Under the pieces are notes generated by a model. The model made no database searches. It was not told the origin of the DNA and saw only the letters and a list, made by a program, of their open reading frames with translations. From Natronococcus sp. CG52 (GTDB lineage Archaea; Halobacteriota; Halobacteria; Halobacteriales; Natrialbaceae), in assembly GCF_023913515.1 (NCBI RefSeq), contig NZ_CP099391.1, positions 1,426,001 to 1,490,000 on the forward strand: DNA of 64,000 nt, given 5' to 3'. Shown one piece after another: positions 33,405 through 42,373 of the stretch; the stretch's first letter is position 1, and each line of letters begins with the position of its first letter. The position numbers and the translations under genes are program-made.

Positions 33405-34490
33405 ATGACTGACCTGTTTGCGCCGCTCTCGATGCGGGATCTCGAGGTTCGGAACCGGATCGCCGTCTCGCCGATGTGCCAGTACTCCTGTGAGCCCGAC
33501 GGGTTGCCGACGGAGTGGCACCGGGTCCACCTCGGAAGCCGCGCCGTCGGGGGTGCCGGTATCGTGATGACAGAGGCGACGGCCGTCGAACCGCGGGGTC
33601 GGATCACGCCCCGCGACCTGGGCATCTGGAGCGACGAGCACGCGGCCGCGCTCGAGCCGATCACCGACTTCGCCCGCGAGCAGGGGGCGACGCCGGCGAT
33701 CCAGCTCGCTCACGCGGGACACAAGGCGAGCAAAACGCGTCCCTGGGACGGAAACGAACCGATCCAGCCCGACGACGGCGGCTGGGAGGTGCTCTCGCCG
33801 TCTTCCGACGGCTATCCGCCGTTCGGCGGCGAGCGGCCCGCGGTACGTGAGATGGACAACGACGACATCGAGGCGGTGATCGACTCGTTCCGTGCAGCAG
33901 CAGAGCGCTCGCTCGCGGCCGGCTTTAAGATCGCCGAGGTTCACGCGGCCCACGGCTACCTACTCCACGAGTTCCTCTCGCCCGCGACGAATCGGCGCGA
34001 GGACGAGTACGGCGGGAGCTTCGAGAACCGGACGCGGCTCGTTCGCGAGGTGACCGCGGCGGTTCGCGACGTCTGGCCCGACACCAAGCCCGTCTTCGTG
34101 CGGATCTCCGGCACCGACTGGCTCGACGACCGACCGTCCTGGGATCTCGAGCAGTCCGTCCGCCTGGCGCGCGAGCTCGACCAACTCGGGGTCGACCTCG
34201 TCGACGTCAGTTCGGGCGGCCTTCACCCCGAACAGAACGCCCCCGTCGGACCGAACTTCCAGGTTCCGCTGGCCGAACGGATCGGCGAGGAGACGGACGT
34301 CGCGGCCGGCGCGGTCGGCGGCATCACCGAGCCCGAACAGGCCGACGCGCTGGTCCGGAACGAGCGCGCCGACCTCGTGCTCGTCGGCAGGGAATTCCTG
34401 CGCGATCCGTACTTCGGCCTGCACGCCACGGACGAACTCGAGGGAGAGTCGATCGAGTGGCCGATCCAGTACCGACGCGCCGTCCGATAG
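33405..34490 (+). CDS. Old-yellow-enzyme-type NADH:flavin oxidoreductase (YqjM-like)
   Basis: 361 residues. IAVSPMCQYSCEPDGLPTEW (about 19-38) carries the YqjM-type active-site Cys; IQLAHAGHKAS and FKIAEVHAAHGYLLHEFLSP contain the FMN and His-x2-His substrate-binding residues; DEYGGSFENRTRLVREV is the OYE signature; ADLVLVGREFLRDPYFGLHA closes the FMN site. It reduces activated C=C bonds using NAD(P)H; physiological substrate unknown. The ATG at 33405 aligns with family starts. It is divergent from the BtpA-like gene. Confidence 0.93.
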   Translation: MTDLFAPLSMRDLEVRNRIAVSPMCQYSCEPDGLPTEWHRVHLGSRAVGGAGIVMTEATAVEPRGRITPRDLGIWSDEHAAALEPITDFAREQGATPAIQLAHAGHKASKTRPWDGNEPIQPDDGGWEVLSPSSDGYPPFGGERPAVREMDNDDIEAVIDSFRAAAERSLAAGFKIAEVHAAHGYLLHEFLSPATNRREDEYGGSFENRTRLVREVTAAVRDVWPDTKPVFVRISGTDWLDDRPSWDLEQSVRLARELDQLGVDLVDVSSGGLHPEQNAPVGPNFQVPLAERIGEETDVAAGAVGGITEPEQADALVRNERADLVLVGREFLRDPYFGLHATDELEGESIEWPIQYRRAVR

Positions 34491-34608
34491 TTCGGCCGAC
34501 GGGGCGTACGAAGCAATATACACCCGAACGTGATCTCCCGTTCTCCCAGTTCTCGGGAACGGGCAGTACGGTTCATCCCGTTCCGACCGAAAGCGTTCGG
34601 TACAGGCC

Positions 34609-35079
34609 ATGACCCGATCGACACTCACCCGACGAACGATGTTGAAGGCCGTAGGCGCATCGACCGCCGTTGCGGTCGTCGCTGGCTGTCTCGGTGACGA
34701 CGACACAGGCGAGGAGAACGGTGACGACACCGACGGTGGTACCGACGGAATCGAGATCGACCCCGGGACGGAGATCCTGTTCGAGGCCAGAACGAGCGGC
34801 TGGGAGGGCCTCGAGCCTGCGGAGATCGAGGACGAACAGAACCCGACGATCATCCTTCAGGACGGCGAAGAGTACGAAATCGGCTGGGCGGAAGGCGACG
34901 GAAGTCGACACAACATCGAGATCTGGGACGACGACGGCGACGTCGTCGAGGGGTACGAAACCGACCTCGCGAGCGATCCCGGCGACGATCAGATCCTCTC
35001 GATTACGGCTACCAACGAGATGGCCGCCTATCGGTGTCGACCGCACGGCAGTATGCAGGGCGACATCCGCGTCGAGTAG
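34609..35079 (+). CDS. Cupredoxin-domain lipoprotein (halocyanin-like)
   Basis: 156 residues. A twin-arginine signal (LTRRTMLKAVG) and lipobox VVAGC with Cys27 indicate export folded and lipid anchoring outside the membrane. After an Asp/Glu/Thr linker comes a plastocyanin-type domain: GDGSRHNIEIWDDDGD with copper ligand His101 and AAYRCRPHGSMQGDIRVE with Cys143, His146 and Met149. The complete ligand set supports a type 1 copper site and an electron-transfer role. It is monocistronic and convergent with the mscS-like gene. Confidence 0.88.
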   Translation: MTRSTLTRRTMLKAVGASTAVAVVAGCLGDDDTGEENGDDTDGGTDGIEIDPGTEILFEARTSGWEGLEPAEIEDEQNPTIILQDGEEYEIGWAEGDGSRHNIEIWDDDGDVVEGYETDLASDPGDDQILSITATNEMAAYRCRPHGSMQGDIRVE

Positions 35080-35149
35080 CGGCCGTCGCTGACGGGTCTC
35101 GACTCCCACCGCAGCGGCGAGTGAAACGCGCTCGAGGGTTCTCTTTCGC

Positions 35150-36319
35150 TCAGTCGTCGGTCGTCGAGATCCCGGTCTCCTCTCGAGGCGAATCACCGAT
35201 CCGGAATCCACCCTTTCGCGTCGAGTGGACGCGCTGCGGATAGGGAATCTCGATCCCCTCTCGATCGAACGCCGCTCTGATCGCTTCGATCATGTCCGTC
35301 CGCGCGTCGAGCGTTCGTCGCATCGTCGGCTGACCGATCCAGGCGTGACACTCGAGGAGGATCGACGAATCGCCGAACTTCTTCGTGACGGCCTGCGGAT
35401 TGGGCGCGTTCTTGACCGACTCGAGGTCGTCGACGGCGTCGACGGCGACCTCGCGAGCGCGTGCAACGTCGGTGTCGTAGTCGACCCCGACCTCGACCTC
35501 GAGTCGGAGCTGATCGTTTTGCGAGTAGTTCGTCAGCTGGCTGTTCGTCACTTCGTCGTTCGGGACGAGAACGTGTTTGTCGTCGAAGGTCTGGATCTTG
35601 GTCGTGAAGATGGTGACGTCGGTGACGATCCCGCTCGTCTCGTTGACCTCGATCCAGTCGCCGACCCGAAACGGTCGGGAGAAGAGGAGTACGAAACCCG
35701 CGAGCATCGCCGTCAGCGTCTCGCGTGCAGTGAGCGCGACGACGGCCGTAATCGCCCCTGCACCGATGAAGATGTTCGTCAGGTCCACCTGCCATACCGT
35801 AAGCAACAGCGTCACGGTAGCGGCGATGATCGCCACGTCGGCGACGTGATAGGCGACCTCACTCTGGTGTTTCGTGAACGCACTCGTCTCCGCCAGCTTG
35901 TCGATCGAGCGGTTGACGAATCTAATCGTCAGATAGGCCGTGGCGATAGCCGCAGCCGTTACGAGCTGGCGGGCGACGTCCCATCGGGAGAACGCCACCG
36001 ACTCGAGCGTGTACTCGAGGACGAAGGTGACGCCCCAGATCACGGTAAAGCTGTAGATGGCACCGGCCACGACGAGACCGAGCACGAGGATGGAGCTGAT
36101 CTCGGCGAGTTGCCGGCCGTGTCGACGGCGGACGACGTCCTGAACGCGGGACGCGCTTGCTGTGCCGAGGACGATCAGCGCCAGCAGGAGGGCCGTGGCG
36201 AGCAACTGTACTTCGAACGAATCGAAATAGGTCCGCTGGATCCATCGGATCGGATCCGGACGCAGCGATGTCTGAAGTAAGCGGGCAGCCAGGGCGGTAG
36301 TCGACATTCCGATGTTCAT
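35150..36319 (-). CDS. MscS-family mechanosensitive ion channel
   Basis: 389 residues. Five or so membrane helices occupy about 1-185; the pore-lining helix and beta domain are seen in IFIGAGAITAVVALTARETL, FSRPFRVGDWIEVNETSGIV and DVTIFTTKIQTFDDKHVLVP, then NDEVTNSQLTNYS. The C-terminal domain (VEVGVDYDTDVARAREVAVD to EGIEIPYPQRVHS) is the usual cytoplasmic cage. It releases solutes on hypo-osmotic shock. Family certain. Confidence 0.93.
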   Translation of the reverse strand: MNIGMSTTALAARLLQTSLRPDPIRWIQRTYFDSFEVQLLATALLLALIVLGTASASRVQDVVRRRHGRQLAEISSILVLGLVVAGAIYSFTVIWGVTFVLEYTLESVAFSRWDVARQLVTAAAIATAYLTIRFVNRSIDKLAETSAFTKHQSEVAYHVADVAIIAATVTLLLTVWQVDLTNIFIGAGAITAVVALTARETLTAMLAGFVLLFSRPFRVGDWIEVNETSGIVTDVTIFTTKIQTFDDKHVLVPNDEVTNSQLTNYSQNDQLRLEVEVGVDYDTDVARAREVAVDAVDDLESVKNAPNPQAVTKKFGDSSILLECHAWIGQPTMRRTLDARTDMIEAIRAAFDREGIEIPYPQRVHSTRKGGFRIGDSPREETGISTTDD

Positions 36320-36446
36320 ACTGAAAGACTGTAGCTACTTGAACGGACTCCCAGAACGATTCACAGCCCGCTCCAACGTGTGCGCTGTGACACCGACGTC
36401 CATCGACAGGCGGACCACGGCTCCGGCGGCCCGCACACAGGGTCGG

Positions 36447-37010
36447 CTACTCGTCGGTCCACTTGATCGAACAGCCCTGGGACGGCTGCCACTCGAGGTC
36501 GACGTCTTCGTCCGCGAGCGTGCTGTCGATCGCCTCGCGAACGTGGAATCGCGTCGGTTCGTCGTCGGGGTTCAGGGCGTCGTCGAGTCGGCCGTGGTAA
36601 ACCAGCCTGAACTCGCCGTCCTCTCGGCTGAAGAGAAACGGATCCGGCGTACAGACCGCGCCGTACTCTCGAGCGACGTCTTGGCTCGCGTCGCGGAGGT
36701 AGGCGTCGTACTGGATCCGTCCCTTCTCGACGTACTCCTCCATCTTCTCGAGCGAATCGTCGGGATACTCCTCGGCGTCGTTGGGATTGATGCCGACGAC
36801 CGAGACGTCGTCGTACTCGGCGGCCAGTTCGTTCAGCAGGTCGAACTTCGCCTCCGCGTACGGACAGTGGTTACAGGTGAAGACGACGAGCAGCGCCTCG
36901 TCGTCGGCGAACGACTCGAGCGTGTACGTCGAACCGTCTGCGCCCTCGAGCTCGAAGCCGGGTGCGGCGTCGCCGGCCTCGAGTTTCGAGTCGGACTCTT
37001 TCAGAACCAT
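36447..37010 (-). CDS. Thioredoxin-fold peroxiredoxin-like protein
   Basis: 187 residues. GDAAPGFELEGADGSTYTLE (about 13-32) is the AhpC/TlpA-like opening, and LLVVFTCNHCPYAEAKFDLL holds Cys46-x-x-Cys49 (CNHC). ASQDVAREYGAVCTPDPFLF contains the cis-Pro region with another Cys. Members with CNHCP are annotated as thioredoxin-family/redoxin proteins; they may act as thiol peroxidases or disulfide reductants. No signal peptide, so cytoplasmic. Monocistronic. Confidence 0.88.
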   Translation of the reverse strand: MVLKESDSKLEAGDAAPGFELEGADGSTYTLESFADDEALLVVFTCNHCPYAEAKFDLLNELAAEYDDVSVVGINPNDAEEYPDDSLEKMEEYVEKGRIQYDAYLRDASQDVAREYGAVCTPDPFLFSREDGEFRLVYHGRLDDALNPDDEPTRFHVREAIDSTLADEDVDLEWQPSQGCSIKWTDE

Positions 37011-37115
37011 ACCAGTCGATTACCGCCATTCGGCCTTATAGATTCGGCTCTCGACGGACAGCGACGGAGTCGAACGAAACCCCTACTCGAAGATAAAAAC
37101 GGGATGACTCCGGGA

Positions 37116-37301
37116 TCAAGAGCTATACTCCTCGTTGATCGGCGGATTCAGGTAACACGCGTCGATGATCACGAGAATCCCGACGACTGCCGCTGGAACG
37201 AGCGTCTGTTCCAAGCTCGGGTCGGCCACGATCGAGACGATCGCTGAAACGACGAACGCGAGCAGGATCAACCCGAGCTCGAGGTCGTACCGAGAGATCA
37301 C
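37116..37301 (-). CDS. Small two-helix membrane protein
   Basis: 61 residues: MISRYDLELGLILLAFVVSA and IVSIVADPSLEQTLVPAAVV form two hydrophobic helices joined by a short acidic loop, with a polar tail NPPINEEYSS. No family recognised. The clean start, good helix pattern and absence of a better frame support it as a gene. Confidence 0.55.
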   Translation of the reverse strand: MISRYDLELGLILLAFVVSAIVSIVADPSLEQTLVPAAVVGILVIIDACYLNPPINEEYSS

Positions 37302-37651
37302 AGTAGAAGCCTCGATCAGTGTTTCCGGTGGAGTCGGTGGCTGCGACAGAGCCGAAGAGTGGCGCTAACAGACACCTCGCCTCGGCACACACCAAGAGGA
37401 GACGAACTGGAAAAAGCGACGGGCAGGAACGTGCAAGTTTTCGATAGAATCCGTCGGGTGACGGTTCGAGTGCTCGTTTTTCGGTATCGATCGAATCGAC
37501 GGTGGATCCTCGTTCACTTCGAAACGATCCGTCTATATCGGCAGGTGCGACCGGTCGGCAGAGCTCTCGAACAGGGTCGCGTTCACCGCTTCTTCGTGGA
37601 TCCCGCGGGGGACGACCCACCTATTTGTACCAGCACTGTAATCGGTCTGGT
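37302..37651. other. Intergenic region with divergent promoters
   Basis: 350 nt between a leftward small membrane gene and a rightward unknown gene. ctatttgta at 37620-37628, about 27 nt before the ATG at 37652, is a plausible TATA box for the latter. No ORF, repeat or RNA gene recognised in the remainder. Confidence 0.45.
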
Positions 37652-38248
37652 ATGCAGACACTCGAGGTCACGGACGAACAGCACGCGTTCATCCAGCAGT
37701 TGCGGGAAGCGATCGGCGAGAACGTCGTCGGGAAGTACGGATTCGTCCGCGAACGGGACGCCGTCCAGTTTCTGATCGACAACCTGGACGACGATCTCGA
37801 ACTCGAGGTCGACGGCGAGTCGACGGGGGCCGGAGCCGTCGCCGACACCGTCAGCGCCGCGATCGACGAGGGAGCGGCGGCGACCGACCTCGAGGAGGTC
37901 TCCTACATCGAGGACGAGGTCGTCGAGGGGGACGACGAGACCGAAGCGGACGGGAGAGCGGAGGACGAGGATGATGGTGACGAGGACGAACCGTCGTCGA
38001 CCGCCGATAGCGAGGACAGCGGCGTCGACGCCGAGGGAGGCGACGAGTCCGACGGCGAGGATGGCGGCAACGCGGACGACGACGACATGCTCGACGAGAT
38101 GATGAGCCTGCTCGAGACCTACGACGAGAAGTGGGAGGAGTCGTCCTCGGCGGACTACCGGTACACGGTCACGCTGCCGGACGGGTCGACGAAAGACGTC
38201 CAGACGAAAGACGACGTTCGCGCACTGTTATTCAAGAACTACCGATAA
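37652..38248 (+). CDS. Conserved acidic haloarchaeal protein of unknown function
   Basis: 198 residues. The N-terminus (MQTLEVTDEQHAFIQQLREA, VGKYGFVRERDAVQFLIDNL) looks like a small helical domain similar in pattern to ribbon-helix-helix-type haloarchaeal proteins. Residues about 65-150 are Asp/Glu/Ser-rich and probably disordered. The C-terminus ends in a short ordered motif, YRYTVTLPDGSTKDVQTKDD, then VRALLFKNYR. No enzymatic motif. The ATG at 37652 with a TATA-like element 27 nt upstream supports a leaderless start. Confidence 0.65.
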   Translation: MQTLEVTDEQHAFIQQLREAIGENVVGKYGFVRERDAVQFLIDNLDDDLELEVDGESTGAGAVADTVSAAIDEGAAATDLEEVSYIEDEVVEGDDETEADGRAEDEDDGDEDEPSSTADSEDSGVDAEGGDESDGEDGGNADDDDMLDEMMSLLETYDEKWEESSSADYRYTVTLPDGSTKDVQTKDDVRALLFKNYR

Positions 38249-38360
38249 TTCCCGACCGCCGGGTGCCGACATCGGTAGTCGACTGATGCCGGCGGTGCCG
38301 TCGGATGCAAAAAACCGGGGATGGACAACGTTTTACTTCCCGCTCGCGCTTGAGGTGGGT

Positions 38361-38846
38361 ATGAGCGAACGCGAGGTGCTCGAGTTGCTCCGTGAGAACG
38401 CGCGATACTCGACGGCCGACATCGCGCGAATGACCGACCTCGAGGAAAACGAGGTCGAGGCGACCATCGAGGAACTCGAAGCAGCGGGGGTCGTTCGCGG
38501 CTACCAGGCCGTCGTCGACTGGGACAAACTGGAGGACGAACGCGTCCGCGCCGAGGTCGAACTCAACGTTCGCCTCGACCGCGAGACGGGGTACGCCGAC
38601 ATCGCAGAGCGCCTCGCGCGGTTTCCCGAAGTGAAAGCCCTGCGGCTGGTCAGCGGCGATTACGACTTCGACATGGAGGTCGAGGCCGACTCGATCCGCG
38701 AGGTCTCCCAGTTCGTCAGCGAGAAGGTCGCACCCGTCCCCGAGATCACCCAGACGGTCACCCACTACGTGATGACCTCCTACAAGGAGAACGGGATCGA
38801 ACTCGGCGACGGCGACGAGGACGATCGACTCTCGTTCTCGCCATGA
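38361..38846 (+). CDS. Lrp/AsnC-family transcriptional regulator
   Basis: 161 residues. N-terminal HTH: REVLELLRENARYSTADIAR and TDLEENEVEATIEELEAAGV; C-terminal RAM/ligand domain: LDRETGYADIAERLARFPEV, VKALRLVSGDYDFDMEVEAD. Lrp regulators bind DNA as dimers or octamers and often sense amino acids. Its stop overlaps the start of the aminotransferase gene by 4 nt (38843-38846), so the two are translationally coupled and it probably controls amino acid metabolism, including its own operon. Confidence 0.93.
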   Translation: MSEREVLELLRENARYSTADIARMTDLEENEVEATIEELEAAGVVRGYQAVVDWDKLEDERVRAEVELNVRLDRETGYADIAERLARFPEVKALRLVSGDYDFDMEVEADSIREVSQFVSEKVAPVPEITQTVTHYVMTSYKENGIELGDGDEDDRLSFSP

Positions 38847-40000
38847 CGATCGAACTCTCGGATCGCGTGAAGGCGGTTCCGCCGTCGGGCATCCGGCGGT
38901 TCTTCGAGATCGCCGAGGAGCGCGACGACGTCATCTCGCTCGGCGTCGGCGAACCCGACTTCTCGACGCCGTGGGCGGCCCGCGACGCCGCGATCGCCTC
39001 CCTCGAGCAGGGCAAGACCTCCTACACGGCCAACCGCGGCATGCGCGAACTCCGCGAGGCGATCGCCGATTACGCCGCGGACCGATTCGATCTCGGCTAC
39101 GATCCCGCCGAGGAGATCATCGTCACCGCCGGTGCGAGCGAGGCGGTCGACCTCGCCTTCCGCGCGTTCGTCGACCCCGGCGACGCCGTCGCGATCGCCC
39201 AGCCGTCCTACATCTCCTACGAACCCGGCGTGATCTTCGCCGGCGGCGAGGTGCTGTCCGTCCCGACGCGAGAGGAAGACGAGTTCCGGCTCACCGTCGA
39301 CGCGCTCGAGGAGGCCGGCGCCGGAGACGCCGAGATGCTCGTGCTCTGTTACCCGAACAACCCGACCGGTGCGATCATGCGCGAGGAGGATCTCGAGCCG
39401 ATCGCCGAGTTCGCCCGCGAGCACGACCTGACGGTGCTCTCGGACGAGATCTACGCCGAACTCACCTACGACGGGGAGCACACCTCGATCGCGACGCTCG
39501 AGGGGATGCGCGAGCGAACGATCGTCTTCAACGGCTTCTCGAAGGCCCACGCGATGACCGGCCTCCGACTCGGCTACGCCCTCGGGCCGGCCGACGCGAT
39601 CGCCGCGATGAACAGGATCCACCAGTACGCGATGCTGTCGGCGCCGACGACCGCCCAGCACGCCGCCCTCGAAGCGCTCGACTCCTGCGAGAACGACGTC
39701 GGGGAAATGGTCGACCAGTACGACCGACGCCGGCAGTTCGTCCTCTCGCGGTTTCGCGAGATCGGAATGGACGTCTTCGAGGCGAAGGGCGCGTTCTACT
39801 GCTTCCCCGAGGTTCCCGACGGCTTCACGGCGGAGGAGTTCGCCGAGGGAGTCCTCCGCGAGGAGGGCGTCGCCGTCGTTCCCGGCGACGTCTTCGGCGC
39901 GGGCGGCGAGGGCCACCTCCGAATCTCCTACGCGACCGGTCTCGGAGACCTCCGCGAGGCGCTCGCCCGAATCGAGGCGTTCGTCGCGGATCACGCGTAA
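38843..40000 (+). CDS. PLP-dependent aminotransferase, class I/II
   Basis: 385 residues. LGVGEPDFSTPWAARDAAI (about 33-51) near the N-terminus, YPNNPTGAIM (170-179), VLSDEIYAELTY with the PLP-binding Asp and Tyr, and FNGFSKAHAMTGLRLGY with Lys234 as the Schiff-base lysine are diagnostic of fold-type I subgroup 1-gamma (AspC/MalY-like). Arg in the C-terminal HLRISYATGL binds the substrate carboxylate. Likely an aspartate/aromatic-type aminotransferase. Coupled to the Lrp gene by an ATGA overlap. Confidence 0.93.
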   Translation: MTIELSDRVKAVPPSGIRRFFEIAEERDDVISLGVGEPDFSTPWAARDAAIASLEQGKTSYTANRGMRELREAIADYAADRFDLGYDPAEEIIVTAGASEAVDLAFRAFVDPGDAVAIAQPSYISYEPGVIFAGGEVLSVPTREEDEFRLTVDALEEAGAGDAEMLVLCYPNNPTGAIMREEDLEPIAEFAREHDLTVLSDEIYAELTYDGEHTSIATLEGMRERTIVFNGFSKAHAMTGLRLGYALGPADAIAAMNRIHQYAMLSAPTTAQHAALEALDSCENDVGEMVDQYDRRRQFVLSRFREIGMDVFEAKGAFYCFPEVPDGFTAEEFAEGVLREEGVAVVPGDVFGAGGEGHLRISYATGLGDLREALARIEAFVADHA

Positions 40001-40083
40001 AACGCCGATACGACGCGCCGCCTCGTTTTCCCGTCAACGAAGATACCACCGTTGTTACGTCTCCGGAACCGACCACCGAGCGA

Positions 40084-41082
40084 ATGGATTTCGTCGAACG
40101 GTACCAGACGGTGCTCGTCGCCGTCGCCATCGTCGGGGGGCTCGCGGCCGGACAGGTCGACGGCGTCCCCTCGCTTGCGGAGCGACTCATCCTGCCGTTC
40201 CTGATGGTGATGCTGTTCGCCGCGTTCGCCGGCATTCCGTTATCGAGACTCCGGGCCGCGTTCGGCAACCGGCGCGTCGTCGGCTCGAGCCTGCTGGTGA
40301 ACTTCGTCTGGAGTCCGCTGCTGGCCGTCGTCCTGGGGGCCGTCTTTCTCCGCGACCATCCCGCGCTCTGGGTCGGGCTGATCATGCTCATGGTCACGCC
40401 CTGTACGGACTGGTACCTGATCTTCACCGACCTCGCCGACGGGGACGTCCCGCTGGCGACGTCGCTGCTGCCGTACAATCTCGTCCTCCAGCTGGTGTTG
40501 CTTCCGGTCTACCTCTACTTCCTGGCGGGGACGCTCGTCGAACTGCCGCTGGCGGTGCTCCTCGAGAGCGTCGCGGTCGTCCTCGTCCTCCCGCTCGTCC
40601 TCGCGGGCCTCGCTCGACGGGGGCTGACTCGATGGCGGAGTCGTTCCTGGTTCGCGGAGACGTTCCTGCCGAAGCTGAGCCCGATCCAGATCGTCTTCCT
40701 CTCGCTCGCGATCGGCGCAATGTTCGCGTCGCAGGGCGAACTCGTCCTCGAGCGTCCCGGACTCCTCGTCCTGATCGCGGTTCCGATCGTGGCGTTTTAC
40801 GCGATCAACCTCGGGCTCGGCTTCGCCCTCGGCCGACTCCTCTCCTTGTCCTACGACGAGCTGGTCTGTTTCAACAACACGATCCTCTCGCGGAACTCGC
40901 CGACAGCGCTCGCGATCGCGGTCGTCGCGTTCCCTCACGAGCCGCTGATCCCGCTGGCCTTGGTCGTCGGACCACTGCTCGAGCTGCCGCTGTTGAGCGT
41001 GATCTCGCAGGTTCACCTGGCGATCCGGCGCCGGGAGTGGTGGCCCCTCGAGCGCGGCAGTCTACCGTCTCGAGGGTCGTAA
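40084..41082 (+). CDS. BASS/ACR3-type membrane transporter (arsenite-permease-like)
   Basis: 332 residues from the ATG at 40084, about ten helices. VWSPLLAVVLGAVFLRDHPA, LIMLMVTPCTDWYLIFTDLA (Cys in the position of the conserved ACR3 Cys) and SYDELVCFNNTILSRNSPTA are typical of the bile acid:sodium symporter superfamily, ACR3-like branch. Annotated relatives are often called arsenic resistance proteins, but no arsR or arsC is near and the substrate may be an organic anion. It follows the aminotransferase in the same direction, 83 nt away. Confidence 0.8.
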   Translation: MDFVERYQTVLVAVAIVGGLAAGQVDGVPSLAERLILPFLMVMLFAAFAGIPLSRLRAAFGNRRVVGSSLLVNFVWSPLLAVVLGAVFLRDHPALWVGLIMLMVTPCTDWYLIFTDLADGDVPLATSLLPYNLVLQLVLLPVYLYFLAGTLVELPLAVLLESVAVVLVLPLVLAGLARRGLTRWRSRSWFAETFLPKLSPIQIVFLSLAIGAMFASQGELVLERPGLLVLIAVPIVAFYAINLGLGFALGRLLSLSYDELVCFNNTILSRNSPTALAIAVVAFPHEPLIPLALVVGPLLELPLLSVISQVHLAIRRREWWPLERGSLPSRGS

Positions 41083-41157
41083 GGATCGTCGACGACCGCC
41101 GGCGTCCCGCCGATACCATCAGCAACGGTTTTCCCGGTCCCTCTCGCGGTCGTTCGT

Positions 41158-42369
41158 ATGGTCGACTACCGTCCCATCCCGGACGAGCGGGAGGTCTTTC
41201 ACGAGTACCGCAGCTACGCGTTCAGGCCCGAGGAGGGCCTCCCGCCGTACGATCCCGACGAGCACGAGGATCCGCGGGCGACGCGCGGTGCGCGCCGCGC
41301 GATCTACGACGACACCGACGCTGGCGACGAGCGCCCGCGAACCGTCTGTCGGCACTACTGGCTCGAGGCGCGCGTCCGCGGCGAGGCCCACCCCACCGCC
41401 GGGCTGGCGTCGGTCGCCACGCCGCCGGAGTACCGCCGTCGCGGCCACGTCCGGCAGCTTCTGAAACACTCCCTCGAGGAGTACCGCGACCGCGGCGACC
41501 GGTTCTCGATTCTGTGGCCGTTCGAGTACCGCTTCTACCGGCAGTACGGCTGGGACACCGCGAACCGGCTCGTGAGCCACGCGTTCGAGCCGGACGTGCT
41601 GTCGTTCGCCAGGGGCGCCGACGCCGACGGCTCGTTCCGCCCGTTCGGGGCCGACGACTACGACGCGCTCGAGCCCGCCTACGAGGCCGCCGCCGAGGGG
41701 CTCGCGCTCGAGCGCGACGACGAGTGGTGGCGCCACCGCGTTTTCGGGGGCCACGACGTCGACCCGTTCGTCTACGCCTACGAGCGCGACGGAGAGGTGG
41801 CCGGCTACCTCGTCTACGCGATCGGTTCGGACGGCGACGGGCGGACGATGCGCGTCTCGGAGCTGATCGCCGTCGACACCGACGCCCTGCTGGCGCTGCT
41901 CGCGTTCTGCTACGACCACGACTCGCAGGTCGGACGGATCGAACTCCGCGTCTCCGAGACGGTTCCGATTCGGGAACTGGCGATGGAGCCCGACGAGATC
42001 GAGACGACGATCGACGACGGTCCGATGGTCCGCCTCGTCGACGTCGCGGAGACGCTCCCCGCGCTGTCGCCGCCCGACGCGAGCGCATCGCTCACGCTCG
42101 CGGTCGAGGACCCGTTGGCCAACTGGAACGACGGACGGTTCGCGCTCGAGGCCGCGAGCGGACGGCTAACCTGCGAGCGGCTGGACGCGGCTTCGGACGC
42201 CGGTTCCGACGCGACGCTCGATGTCGGTGCACTCTCACAGCTCGCCGTCGGCGCCCGGTCGGCGACGGACCTCGAGCGCACGGGCCGGCTCGAAGCGGAT
42301 CCCGACGCGGTGTCGACGCTCGAGTTCCTGTTCCCGGAGACGGACGTTTACTTCGGCGAGTACTTCTGA
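41158..42369 (+). CDS. GNAT-family N-acetyltransferase, Eis-like
   Basis: 403 residues, the two-GNAT-plus-SCP2 layout of Eis. The first GNAT has GLASVATPPEYRRRGHVRQL (about 82-101) with the acetyl-CoA loop RRRGHV, then FRFYRQYGWD-type sequence (YRFYRQYGWDTANRL). A second GNAT-like region covers about 160-290, and an SCP2-like C-terminus ends in DVYFGEYF, where the terminal carboxylate takes part in catalysis in Eis enzymes. It acetylates amines; target unknown. Convergent with the FAD-oxidoreductase gene, only 4 nt between stops. Confidence 0.87.
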   Translation: MVDYRPIPDEREVFHEYRSYAFRPEEGLPPYDPDEHEDPRATRGARRAIYDDTDAGDERPRTVCRHYWLEARVRGEAHPTAGLASVATPPEYRRRGHVRQLLKHSLEEYRDRGDRFSILWPFEYRFYRQYGWDTANRLVSHAFEPDVLSFARGADADGSFRPFGADDYDALEPAYEAAAEGLALERDDEWWRHRVFGGHDVDPFVYAYERDGEVAGYLVYAIGSDGDGRTMRVSELIAVDTDALLALLAFCYDHDSQVGRIELRVSETVPIRELAMEPDEIETTIDDGPMVRLVDVAETLPALSPPDASASLTLAVEDPLANWNDGRFALEAASGRLTCERLDAASDAGSDATLDVGALSQLAVGARSATDLERTGRLEADPDAVSTLEFLFPETDVYFGEYF

Positions 42370-42373
42370 GCGC

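Noticed and set aside
38971-40083. Long in-frame extension upstream of the BASS transporter
   Set aside because: It overlaps the aminotransferase in another frame and is Arg/Gly/Pro-rich, a typical high-GC shadow; the transporter starts at 40084.
40084-41082. Arsenic resistance operon
   Set aside because: The BASS/ACR3-like transporter has no arsR, arsC or arsM neighbour, so an arsenic role is not supported.
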